This document shows positions 1 to 6,219 of a stretch of 8,992 bases of DNA, piece after piece; the first letter of the stretch is position 1; each line of letters begins with the position of its first letter. The stretch is from NCBI GenBank assembly GCA_016935885.1, contig JAFGQA010000314.1:1-8992 (forward strand). The letters run 5' to 3'. The position numbers were made by a program, and so were the translations under genes. The DNA is from Phycisphaerae bacterium (GTDB lineage Bacteria > Planctomycetota > Phycisphaerae > UBA1845 > UTPLA1). A model generated the notes under the pieces. It saw only the letters and a list, made by a program, of their open reading frames with translations, was not told the origin of the DNA and searched no databases.

Positions 1-14
1 AAACCGGTCATCCC

Positions 15-36
15 CGTCGGCCACAGGGGGCCGACG
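15..36. repeat. GC-rich palindrome at window start
   Basis: CGTCGGCC at 15-22 pairs perfectly with GGCCGACG at 29-36 around a six-base loop. A second, overlapping hairpin is possible at 33-51 (GACGCT/AGCGTC). No T-run follows on either strand, so this looks more like one of the REP-type intergenic palindromes also seen at 6.2-6.6 kb than a classical intrinsic terminator. It could still end a gene lying to the left of the window. Confidence 0.5.
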
Positions 37-87
37 CTGCAACGAAGCGTCAATGGAGCATGCACGCTCAACCCTAAAACGCTCTAA

Positions 88-124
88 ACGTGTTTGGCGT
101 TCAAACGGGGTGGAATGGGTAACC
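88..124 (+). repeat. Dispersed intergenic repeat, copy 1
   Basis: The stretch from ACG at 88 through GTTTGG, TTCAAACGGGG and GGTGGAATGGGT (109-120) to AAC at 123 matches 6402-6435 almost base for base. That second copy reads GTTTGG, TTCAGACGGGGG and GGTGGCATGGGT, again followed shortly by TAAC. Two similar stretches more than 6 kb apart in non-coding DNA indicate a dispersed repeat family. The short open frames crossing it (94-282 and 279-581 on the plus strand) show no recognisable protein features. Confidence 0.6.
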
Positions 125-329
125 GGCAATCAGAACGGCTTCATTCGACGCTTCATGCCAATCGTACGGTCCGCCGCGCGGCCTGTGGGGTCTTCAGAGC
201 CGTGACCGCAAGGAAGCAGTCGGTGACTTTCAGCGTCATCCTAACGCCCAATCGCCTCCTGACGGGCGCGGCTCTCGTTTGAATGGCGATCAAGGCGGCC
301 TGCGTTCGGTCACGATCGCGAACCTACAA

Positions 330-491
330 CTACTCCGGCCTCCAGACCGGCGTCTGGTCGTCCGCCGCATTGTCCGTCAGTCGTACGCGAAGGTACGTGC
401 CTTCTGTCTGGAACGTGTCAATCACGTAGATGTCCCTGTTGCCGTCGATCGCTGGCCCGAAGGCGATATGATTGCCCGTCACTTGATACCT
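330..491 (-). pseudogene. Relict TolB/PD40-type beta-propeller fragment
   Basis: Reading the minus strand from 491 down to the TAG at 330-332 gives 53 codons with no start codon. They include HIAFGPAIDGNRDIYVID and LTDNAADDQTPVWRPE. These match the core of the WD40-like PD40 repeat of TolB-family propellers, whose usual pattern is 'W-SPDG-x-IAF-x-S-x-x-DGNxDIYVMD ... LT-x-x-x-x-D-x-x-PxWSPDG'. The frame is closed by TGA at 492-494. Just upstream a neighbouring frame reads SSDGQ, the expected start of the blade ('SPDG'), so the alignment needs a frameshift near 475-480. The fragment stops just before the next blade and nothing recognisable follows towards position 1. I read it as a decayed piece of a larger propeller or OmpA/TolB-like gene, not an active gene. 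Confidence 0.6.
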
Positions 492-608
492 TCATCCTAC
501 TCCATTAGCACCAGAGCGAAAAGTAGATGGCGACTGCCTCCAAGAGCTCGGGGAGACGACAGATTAGGCCGGACGCCTTAGAACTGAAAGACGCAGTGTA
601 GGCCGCGT

Positions 609-637
609 TTGCCGGCCCGCGTCATACAAGGTAGAAT
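609..637 (+). promoter_or_regulatory. Sigma70-like promoter of the KAP/NACHT operon
   Basis: A -35-like TTGCCG (609-614, 4/6 to consensus) is followed after exactly 17 bases by a -10-like TAGAAT (632-637, 5/6). The predicted transcript starts near 644 and leaves about 70 bases of leader before the ATG at 714. The upstream-most possible start codon of the KAP reading frame (TTG at 609) falls inside this -35 box, which argues against that longer start. Confidence 0.5.
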
Positions 638-713
638 CCTCGCATGTCCGAAGACAGCGGCCTCGCCCCCGCTCCTGCTAACGCGGGCGGTGCGCGAGAA
701 GAGGGAGGATCGC

Positions 714-2159
714 ATGTCCCAGTTGCAGAATGACGAGCCGGTACTCCACGACAGGCTTGGACGGCAGAGCATGGTCACGCGTGTCAGTGACGAAGTCGCC
801 AAGTGCAGCCCCCCATGCGTCTTCGGTATTCATGGAGAATGGGGCAGCGGCAAGACCAGCTTCCTTCATCAACTTCACTGGGACCTGATCGGCGACTGCC
901 CGCAACAAACGAAGGAAGAAAGCGAAGCGGCGAAGAAGAGACGCGGCAAGCATGGTCGGTATCAGGACTCCGTGACGGTCGTCTGGTTTGAGGCCTGGCG
1001 CTACCAGCACGAGAAAGACCCCGTCATCGCGCTCCTCCACGAGATTCGCACGCAATTGCCGCTGTACTCCAAGTGGCTGACCGAGGGCAAGAAGCTCACC
1101 GAGGTTGCGATCCGAGCCGCCCTTCTCGCGATGGAGGATATGACCAAACGCATTGGAATCGCCCCCTCGAAGATTCAGGAGTCGGGCGAACAGTGGGAGC
1201 GGGACCATTTGGCCGTCGCACTTCCCTCGCACACCATTCGCCAGCACCTCAACGCAGCTCTTGATCAACTGCTCGGTAAGAAGAAAGCGACCAAGCGAGA
1301 ACACGCGCGCCTTGTCGTGCTCATTGATGACCTCGATCGTTGCGAGCCGGCCGCGGCGTTCCGGCTCCTCGAAGGCATCAAAATTTACCTCAACCTCCCG
1401 AGCTGCGTCTTCGTTCTCGGCATGAACCAACGGATCATCGAGCGGGCCATCGCCAAGCACACTGCCCCCGACGAGTCGCCGGACGTTCGCCATGAATACG
1501 CCTGCGAATACCTCGACAAGCTCTGCACCAACATCTGGCATCTTCCCTTGATCGACGACCCAGTTGATCCGCTAGGCCAGTGGCTGCCGGAAGACCTCCC
1601 CCATCGAGACCAATTCCTCGGAATCGTCAGAGAGCACGGCTGCCTCGCAGCCAACGCCCGGAAGATAAAATCCTTTGCCAATGTCCTGGTCAGGTTCGTC
1701 AACCAGAGGAAAGGTCGGCAGCTTACTCCCATTGTCCCGGCTCGCCGCGCCAAAGTCCTCTCCCGGCGCGCCCGACTCACCGTCCTCATGGCCTGCCTCT
1801 ACCACGATCATCACGAGCTGTACCGCATGATCGAGGCCGACGCGGAGTTCTACAATCTCATGCATCAATGGGTGACAGGTCTTGTCCACGTGGACCGCGC
1901 AAAGAACGCGCCGCACGCACTGCTATGCCGTCTCAAGCTCCCCACAGGCTTCAAGCAGGCAGGGGGCGAGTCCGCAGAACTAAAGGAAGGGGCACCGTCG
2001 CCGCAGGGTGAAGCAACCTTCCCCGATCCCGTGCGGGGCAACGTGTTTCGCTTACAATCTCTTATACGGGCCCTTGGCAAGGTGGAAGTCAGCGAATTGC
2101 GGGATTACCTCATGTCTGGAAAAACGCGTGAAGAAGAAGACGAGAACACAAGCCGGTAG
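714..2159 (+). CDS. KAP-family P-loop NTPase, soluble type
   Basis: This 481-residue protein is a probable KAP-family NTPase. Walker A is GEWGSGKT (residues 41-48), followed by the family-typical WFEAWRY (91-97). Walker B is LVVLIDDLDRC (200-210), then FVLGMNQRIIERAI, the CEYLDKL..IWHLPL segment (264-279), and NARKIKSFANVLVRF (314-328) at the usual 'PRxIKRFxN' position. Many KAP proteins carry transmembrane helices inserted between Walker A and B. Here that stretch (about 60-195) is charged and helical with no membrane segment, so the protein should be cytoplasmic. The start at 714 is preceded by GAGGGAGG (701-708). The frame stays open up to 609, but that region is promoter and leader. KAP proteins include PifA of the F plasmid, which excludes phage T7; others have unrelated roles. 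The gene overlaps the NACHT gene by 32 bp and is probably co-translated with it. No nuclease or other effector domain is recognisable; the last 140 residues are of unknown fold. Confidence 0.85.
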   Translation: MSQLQNDEPVLHDRLGRQSMVTRVSDEVAKCSPPCVFGIHGEWGSGKTSFLHQLHWDLIGDCPQQTKEESEAAKKRRGKHGRYQDSVTVVWFEAWRYQHEKDPVIALLHEIRTQLPLYSKWLTEGKKLTEVAIRAALLAMEDMTKRIGIAPSKIQESGEQWERDHLAVALPSHTIRQHLNAALDQLLGKKKATKREHARLVVLIDDLDRCEPAAAFRLLEGIKIYLNLPSCVFVLGMNQRIIERAIAKHTAPDESPDVRHEYACEYLDKLCTNIWHLPLIDDPVDPLGQWLPEDLPHRDQFLGIVREHGCLAANARKIKSFANVLVRFVNQRKGRQLTPIVPARRAKVLSRRARLTVLMACLYHDHHELYRMIEADAEFYNLMHQWVTGLVHVDRAKNAPHALLCRLKLPTGFKQAGGESAELKEGAPSPQGEATFPDPVRGNVFRLQSLIRALGKVEVSELRDYLMSGKTREEEDENTSR

Positions 2160-4359
2160 GCGGCCGCGTCCCTCAAAGAAGCCTGAACGTCAGGCGGAGA
2201 GCCTCGCGGCGGCGGAACCCGCCGCCGCGGACCGCGCGCGTTTCCTCGATCCCTTCGATGACCAAGTCCTACTTTACTACTACGACGAAATCCTCCGCTG
2301 GCACGGCTACATCCGCTTTCTTGGTCTGCCGCACCTCCGGGACAACCCGGACGTGCCCATCGACCGCCTTTACGTCGAGCCGTCGATCAGCGATTCGCAC
2401 ATTCAGCCGGAGCGTCCGATTAGAGAATGGCCGGACACGACGCCGGTGCTTCAGGCCGTGGCCGCGTCGCGGCGCCTGGTTCTGCTCGGCGATCCCGGGT
2501 CGGGTAAGTCCACGCTTGTAAGCTGGATCGCGTGGCAGCTCACACAGCCCGGCGACAGCGCCTGGACAAAACGCCTCGGCCGCCTCGTCCCGATCCCCAT
2601 GATCCTCCGCGACATGACCATCGGCCGCGACATCACCTGGGACGGCCTGCTCGACGCCTTCCTCGCCTTGCCCGTCGCCAAGCCGCTGAACGAAGACGGC
2701 AAGGGCCGCGAGCGCCTGGCAGACCTGCTCGAACGCGGCCAAGCCATCATCATGCTCGACGGCCTGGACGAAATCGGCAGTACCGCCGTGCGCGACGCGT
2801 TGCGGGAAGCTGTCTTCCACGGAACGAGGCAAACCTCCCGATGCCGCTGGCTCTTGACCTCACGTATCGTCGGATATGGAAAGGTCCCTTTCGACCAATG
2901 GTATGTCAGATACCCGGAGCTTGTGACGGCAACTGCAGTGTTCGGGAGACCGAGTGAAGACATAGGGATAGCTGACCTCCGATACGTCGCCCCCTTCTCC
3001 GACGCGCAGATCGAGCAGTTCGCCCACAACTGGTACATCCAGCACGAGCAGGCCGAGCACGAACGACAGCAGCGGGCCCGCGAGTTGGTCGAGGCCATCG
3101 GCTCCAACGAAGGCACGCGCGACCTCGCCCGCATCCCGAATCTTCTCACGCTCATCGCCCTGATCTACCGCGTCTATCGCTGGCTGCCACACGGCCGGGC
3201 GATGCTCTACGACCGCATCGCCGAGGCCTATCTCGAGTCCATCGACCGCTTCCGCGGCCTCAAAGGCGTAGACTACCCACTCGTGCAGAAGAAACGCTGG
3301 CTTGCCTACGTTGGCTACCAGATGCAGTTGCGCCGCGGCGAGCAGGGAGGCGGCGGTCCGGTCTCCCGCGGGTCGGAGCAGCGTGAGATCCTCGTTGACG
3401 AGGAGCAGGTCCTCCGGTGGATCGCGGAGGCGATGGGCGAGACCGCCGCGGAGGATGCCGAGGCCTCGGCCCGACGGTTCGTGGACTACATCGCCCGGCG
3501 CAGCGGCCTGCTGCTGCCGCGGGGCGAGGGGCAGTTTGCCTTTACGCATCTGTCGCTTCAGGAGTACTTCGCCGCTTGCTATTGCGCGGAGCAGGTAACG
3601 GCCGGGCGCTGGCTGGAAGGCCGGGCGAAGCGGGCTGCGTTCTCGCCGGACGACCTCCGCGGCTACGCCAACCGGCGGCACTGGCGGGAGACGCTGATCC
3701 TGCTCTTCGAGGCCCTGGCCGAGCGAGGCGACTGGCCCGACGATCTAGTCGAATGCCTTTACGGCGAGGGCTTCTCCGAGTTGGCCGCCGACACCGAGGG
3801 GAGGAAACTGGACGCGGCGCTGCTGCTTGCGGATGTCTGTCTCGACCGCCACTCGGGCCTGTCGCCGGAGTGCCGCGAGGGGGGGCTGGTGGCCTGCTGG
3901 CGGTGGCAGATCATCCTGCAGCAGACGGAGGACTACTTTAAGAGACGTTATCAACTGCCCCCGATGGCCCACTTCCTGCTCTCCGCCAAGGGCCCGGGAA
4001 GCGAGGCGGTCTGGACGGCGTTCGACGTCGCCGCCGCCGATCTTGGCACATCTGCACCCGTACGCGTGCTCGACTTCATTGGGTGCCCCATCACCGACGC
4101 GGGGCTGGCCCACGTTTCGGCCCTGACCAGCCTGCAAAGGCTCGACCTGTGGGGGTGCACGCAGATCACGGATGCGGGGCTGGCCCACCTCTCGGCCCTG
4201 ACCAGCCTGCAATGGCTCGACCTGAGCGACACGTGGATCACCGACGCGGGGCCGGAACACCTCTCGGGCTGTACGAAGCTTAAGAGCCTCTACACAGACG
4301 GCACCAAGGTGACGGAAGCGGGGAAGAAGCGGTTCTTCGAGTCCATCAAGCGGAAGTAG
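2128..4359 (+). CDS. NACHT NTPase with C-terminal leucine-rich repeats (bacterial NLR-like)
   Basis: This 743-residue protein (from the GTG at 2128) is a STAND-class NACHT ATPase. After a basic tail (1-35) comes a short helical domain with a RFLGLP...VPIDRLYVEPSI motif (63-87), typical of bacterial NACHT proteins. Next are Walker A GDPGSGKST (121-129), Walker B IIMLDGLDEIG (207-217) and sensor-like LLTSRIVGY (242-250). APFSDAQIEQFAHNWY follows (288-303), then FTHLSLQEYFAACY (472-485), the conserved end of the NACHT-associated helical region. At least three leucine-rich repeats of 24-25 residues follow (about 645-735), each with an ITDAG core. The frame is open back to an ATG at 2008, but that start would overlap the KAP gene by 152 bp. 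The GTG at 2128 has GGA seven bases upstream and gives a 32-bp overlap that fits translational coupling. Bacterial NACHT proteins include anti-phage defence factors. No toxic effector domain is recognisable at either end, so the KAP partner may supply or transmit the response (inference). Confidence 0.88.
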   Translation: MKKKTRTQAGRRPRPSKKPERQAESLAAAEPAAADRARFLDPFDDQVLLYYYDEILRWHGYIRFLGLPHLRDNPDVPIDRLYVEPSISDSHIQPERPIREWPDTTPVLQAVAASRRLVLLGDPGSGKSTLVSWIAWQLTQPGDSAWTKRLGRLVPIPMILRDMTIGRDITWDGLLDAFLALPVAKPLNEDGKGRERLADLLERGQAIIMLDGLDEIGSTAVRDALREAVFHGTRQTSRCRWLLTSRIVGYGKVPFDQWYVRYPELVTATAVFGRPSEDIGIADLRYVAPFSDAQIEQFAHNWYIQHEQAEHERQQRARELVEAIGSNEGTRDLARIPNLLTLIALIYRVYRWLPHGRAMLYDRIAEAYLESIDRFRGLKGVDYPLVQKKRWLAYVGYQMQLRRGEQGGGGPVSRGSEQREILVDEEQVLRWIAEAMGETAAEDAEASARRFVDYIARRSGLLLPRGEGQFAFTHLSLQEYFAACYCAEQVTAGRWLEGRAKRAAFSPDDLRGYANRRHWRETLILLFEALAERGDWPDDLVECLYGEGFSELAADTEGRKLDAALLLADVCLDRHSGLSPECREGGLVACWRWQIILQQTEDYFKRRYQLPPMAHFLLSAKGPGSEAVWTAFDVAAADLGTSAPVRVLDFIGCPITDAGLAHVSALTSLQRLDLWGCTQITDAGLAHLSALTSLQWLDLSDTWITDAGPEHLSGCTKLKSLYTDGTKVTEAGKKRFFESIKRK
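4090..4308 (+). repeat. Near-identical leucine-rich-repeat units within the NACHT gene
   Basis: The repeat units begin with ATCACNGA at 4090, 4165 and 4237, i.e. with 75- and 72-base periods. The first two are almost identical as DNA: 4096-4149 and 4171-4224 differ at only about four of 54 bases, including synonymous sites. The third has diverged after its first 16 bases. This suggests recent duplication or gene conversion of the sensing end of the protein. Confidence 0.8.
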
Positions 4360-4500
4360 CTGTCAGCTTTCAGCCGTCAGCCAATCAGCGATCAGCCATC
4401 GGCAATCGTCAATCGCCAATCCCCCGCTCCCCTGGCCCCTCGGTCCCCTGCCCCGTCCCAGTCCCCTGATCCCTCGATCCACTCGGCCCCTCCGAGACCG
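4360..4500. repeat. Degenerate seven-base-period tract
   Basis: Directly after the NACHT stop codon the sequence falls into heptamers: CTGTCAG, CTTTCAG, CCGTCAG, CCAATCAG (one base longer), CGATCAG, CCATCGG, CAATCGT, CAATCGC, CAATCCC (4360-4423). It then shifts to a C-rich version, with units such as GCTCCCC, TGGCCCC and GTCCCAG, to about 4480. A small hairpin CTCGG/CCGAG closes the tract at 4482-4496. Heptanucleotide short tandem repeats are known from other bacteria such as heterocystous cyanobacteria. The function here is unknown. The short minus-strand open frames crossing the tract (4392-4577, 4409-4645) are low-complexity and not supported as genes. Confidence 0.65.
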
Positions 4501-4708
4501 GATTGCCCTCCCTCCACCGCGATTTCGGCCCTCCGAGCCGTGCTACGGATGCCCGAAAAGACGCCGCCTTCATGCACGTGATTGTAACTGGCACAACGAT
4601 TGAGGCCAATCGGCCGGGCGCAATCGCGGCTCCGCCGTCCGCCACGCTACAACTCCCCCATCTGCTCGCATGACACCGGCCGGCACGCGCGAACTCAGAC
4701 TACAGGCC
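4501..4708. other. Intergenic region between convergent NACHT and hicA genes
   Basis: About 200 bases between the heptamer tract and the hicA stop codon. I see a CGGCCCTCCG palindrome near 4527-4536 that resembles the hairpin at 4482-4496, and no convincing gene or clear terminator with a T-run. Confidence 0.4.
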
Positions 4709-4921
4709 TCACGCCTCCCGAAACGCCTCCCAGTCGACACCAAGCTGTCGCACGACTGCCCGGACCGTTCCGAGTTTGAGGTCATGACTGCCCCGGTCGG
4801 GCAAGACTGCCATGCGCTGTGTTCGCGGATTCAGCCACTTGCGATGCGAGCCGCCGCCTCGTCGTGGCAGTTCTTGGCAGCCCAATGTCGTCAGTTTGCG
4901 GGAAACATCTCGATAGGTCAC
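4709..4921 (-). CDS. hicA: HicA-type mRNA interferase toxin
   Basis: A 70-residue protein of normal HicA length with the double-stranded-RNA-binding-like fold signature. It begins with TYRDVSRKLTTLG, then GGGSHRKW (residues 22-29) carries the catalytic histidine at 26. HDLKLGTVRAVVRQLGV (46-62) matches the conserved 'GxxELKPGTLRxILRQAGI' end. HicA toxins cleave mRNA and stop translation until neutralised by HicB. The start codon is GTG (4919-4921 on the minus strand); it overlaps the HicB stop as GTGA, so the toxin is probably translated by coupling from hicB. The arginine-rich centre is usual for the family. It is convergent with the NACHT gene. Confidence 0.88.
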   Translation of the reverse strand: MTYRDVSRKLTTLGCQELPRRGGGSHRKWLNPRTQRMAVLPDRGSHDLKLGTVRAVVRQLGVDWEAFREA

Positions 4922-5163
4922 GGCGAAACAACCAGGGTTTCGAGCCAGACGGGACCGTTGTCCGTTCCTTGCTGGATGCTTGCGGGCAGAGACCGCCCCA
5001 TATCGTCGTAGGCCTCAATCACCGCTGCCAGCGCGTCCCGGACATTCTCTAATGCCTCCTCAGCCGTATTGCCTTCGGTGATCAACTCCGGCAAGAGGGG
5101 GGACGTCACCGTGAACCCGCCTTCAGGCTGCGGCGTCAGAATCAGTGGAATCTTGCACAACAT
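4918..5163 (-). CDS. hicB: HicB-type antitoxin, short form without DNA-binding domain
   Basis: An 81-residue protein with the HicB partial RNase H-like fold. PLILTPQPEGGFTVTSPLLP (6-25) is the conserved strand pair, ITEGNTAEEALENVRDAL (28-45) the helix signature, and VIEAYDDMGRSLP follows (48-60). HicB binds and inhibits HicA. Longer HicB proteins end in a helix-turn-helix or ribbon-helix-helix domain. Here only about 20 residues follow, so self-repression by this protein alone is not obvious. The ATG at 5163 is preceded by AGGTG about seven bases upstream. Antitoxin-first order differs from the E. coli hicA-hicB arrangement but is common elsewhere. The gene overlaps hicA by four bases and has its own promoter at 5221-5250. 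Confidence 0.88.
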   Translation of the reverse strand: MLCKIPLILTPQPEGGFTVTSPLLPELITEGNTAEEALENVRDALAAVIEAYDDMGRSLPASIQQGTDNGPVWLETLVVSP

Positions 5164-5220
5164 GACAACACCTGATCGATGTGTCGGCCGTGTCCAGCCA
5201 GGTTACATGTCTCTCGTCCG

Positions 5221-5250
5221 ATTGTACCATCCGATCGTCCCTGAAATCAA
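5221..5250 (-). promoter_or_regulatory. Sigma70-like promoter of hicBA
   Basis: On the minus strand TTGATT (plus-strand 5245-5250) lies 18 bases upstream of TACAAT (plus-strand 5221-5226, 5/6 to TATAAT). Transcription would start near 5214, leaving a leader of about 50 bases before the hicB ATG. The match is good for GC-rich DNA and makes hicBA a separate unit from the amidohydrolase gene 125 bp upstream. Confidence 0.55.
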
Positions 5251-5269
5251 TCAGGCAGGCAAGAATCCC

Positions 5270-5290
5270 AGGAACGGATCCCACGTTCCT
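5270..5290 (-). terminator. Hairpin at the end of the amidohydrolase gene
   Basis: AGGAACG (5270-5276) and CGTTCCT (5284-5290) form a perfect seven-base stem with a seven-base loop. On the minus strand the hairpin begins at the amidohydrolase stop codon (5289-5291) and is followed by ATTCTT rather than a strong U-tract. It may serve as a weak or factor-assisted terminator separating this gene from the hicBA promoter. Confidence 0.4.
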
Positions 5291-6158
5291 ACAGCTCCAC
5301 AATCTGCTCATACGACTCCGGCCGGCGGTCGCGGAAGAACTGCCACGTGTTGCGCACCTCGCGGATCATGTCCAGGTCCATGTCGGCGATGACGATGTCG
5401 TCTTCCACGCGCTTGCCCTCGACGATGATCTGCCCGCGCGGGTCGCAGAAGTAGCTCGTGCCGTAGAACTCGCCGAACTTCCATGGCTCCTCGTAGCCCG
5501 GTCTGTTGATGGCCCCGAGGAAATAGCCGTTCGCCACCGCGTGGGCCGGCTGCTCCAGCTTCCACAGGTATTCGGAGAGCCCCGCCACCGTCGCCGACGG
5601 GTTAAACACGATCTCCGCGCCGTTCAGTCCCAGGCACCGCGCTCCCTCCGGGAAATGCCGGTCGTAGCAGATATAGACGCCGACCATTCCCACGGCCGTC
5701 TCGAAGACGGGATACCCGATGTTGCCCGGCCGGAAGAAGAACTTCTCCCAGAATCCCGGCGCGACGTGTGGGATGTGCATCTTGCGATACTTGCCCAGGT
5801 ACATGCCGTCGGAGTCGATGACGGATGCGGTGTTGTAGTACACGCCTGGCATGTCCTCCTCGTAGATCGGCACGACCAGCACCATCTTGTGCTTCTTGGC
5901 CAGATCGCACATGAGCTGTGTCGTCGGCCCGTCGGGGATCGACTCCGCCATGCCGTACCACTTCGTATCCTGCTCGCAGCAGAAATACGGCCCGTAGAAA
6001 AGCTCCTGCAAGCAGAGCGCCTGCACCCCCTTGCCCGCGGCCTGTTCGATCAGTGCCACGTGCTTGTCAACCATCGACTTCTTGATCTTCTCGATCGGCG
6101 AACTCCCCGGTTCGCAGAGCGTCGCCTGAATCAGTCCACCTCGTACGATTCGTGCCAT
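5289..6158 (-). CDS. Nitrilase-superfamily amidohydrolase, probable beta-ureidopropionase
   Basis: This 289-residue carbon-nitrogen hydrolase has the full nitrilase-superfamily catalytic set. Glu52 lies in LCLQELFYGPYF, Lys126 in GKYRKMHIPH, Cys164 in VYICYDRHFPEG, and the extra Glu138 in PGFWEKFFFRPGN. GAEIVFNPSAT (180-190) and DLDMIREVRNTWQFFRDRRP (261-280) also fit beta-ureidopropionase-like enzymes. These hydrolyse N-carbamoyl-beta-alanine (or N-carbamoyl-3-aminoisobutyrate) to the beta-amino acid, CO2 and ammonia in the cytoplasm. The length is usual for bacterial members. The ATG at 6158 has a strong GGAGGT (plus-strand 6167-6172) eight bases upstream. N-carbamoylputrescine amidase or another N-carbamoyl amino-acid hydrolase is possible, because substrate cannot be read from motifs alone. 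The divergent semialdehyde dehydrogenase supports a role in pyrimidine catabolism. Long open frames on the opposite strand are shadows. Confidence 0.82.
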   Translation of the reverse strand: MARIVRGGLIQATLCEPGSSPIEKIKKSMVDKHVALIEQAAGKGVQALCLQELFYGPYFCCEQDTKWYGMAESIPDGPTTQLMCDLAKKHKMVLVVPIYEEDMPGVYYNTASVIDSDGMYLGKYRKMHIPHVAPGFWEKFFFRPGNIGYPVFETAVGMVGVYICYDRHFPEGARCLGLNGAEIVFNPSATVAGLSEYLWKLEQPAHAVANGYFLGAINRPGYEEPWKFGEFYGTSYFCDPRGQIIVEGKRVEDDIVIADMDLDMIREVRNTWQFFRDRRPESYEQIVEL

Positions 6159-6205
6159 CAGCTAAGACCTCCAGTAACAGGCCACAAGTTCGGGATGAAG
6201 ATCAA

Positions 6206-6219
6206 CGGGCTTCAGCCCG
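6206..6219. repeat. Short palindrome CGGGCT-TC-AGCCCG
   Basis: A perfect six-base inverted repeat (6206-6211 and 6214-6219) in the leader region of the amidohydrolase gene. It is one of several GC-rich palindromes in the divergent intergenic space. It lies about 50 bases upstream of the start codon and could fold in the transcript. Confidence 0.45.

Larger units (their letters stand above)
1..608. other. Gene-poor region upstream of the KAP/NACHT operon
   Basis: About 600 bases hold no intact gene I can support. What is visible is the palindrome at 15-36, the dispersed repeat at 88-124, and the PD40 relict on the minus strand at 330-491. The two plus-strand open frames here (94-282 and 279-581) are arginine-rich and low in hydrophobic pattern. 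The second runs antisense to the propeller relict, so its apparent coding potential is a shadow. Confidence 0.6.

Noticed and set aside
279..581. Plus-strand 100-codon hypothetical gene
   Set aside because: It runs antisense to the PD40 relict, whose minus-strand translation is clearly family-like, so this frame is a shadow.
609..713. N-terminal extension of the KAP protein from TTG at 609
   Set aside because: The TTG lies inside the predicted -35 box, the extra 35 residues look non-coding, and the ATG at 714 has a strong GAGGGAGG ribosome-binding site.
678..1541. Long minus-strand open frame antisense to the KAP gene (287 codons)
   Set aside because: It is a shadow frame in GC-rich DNA. 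The plus-strand frame has all KAP motifs, and the antisense product has no recognisable domain.
2008..2127. Longer NACHT protein starting at ATG 2008
   Set aside because: It would overlap the KAP gene by 152 bp. The added 40 residues have no NACHT-family character, and the GTG at 2128 is better placed.
2860..3681. Long minus-strand open frame antisense to the NACHT gene (273 codons)
   Set aside because: Low-complexity Ala/Arg/Leu/Val composition typical of shadow frames; the plus strand is clearly coding.
4360..4500. CRISPR array
   Set aside because: The periodicity is about seven bases with drifting units. There are no 25-40 base repeats and no spacers.
4409..4645. Minus-strand 78-codon open frame downstream of hicA
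   Set aside because: It runs through the heptamer tract. Its product ends in low-complexity Gly/Thr/Glu repeats, with no recognisable feature or convincing ribosome-binding site.
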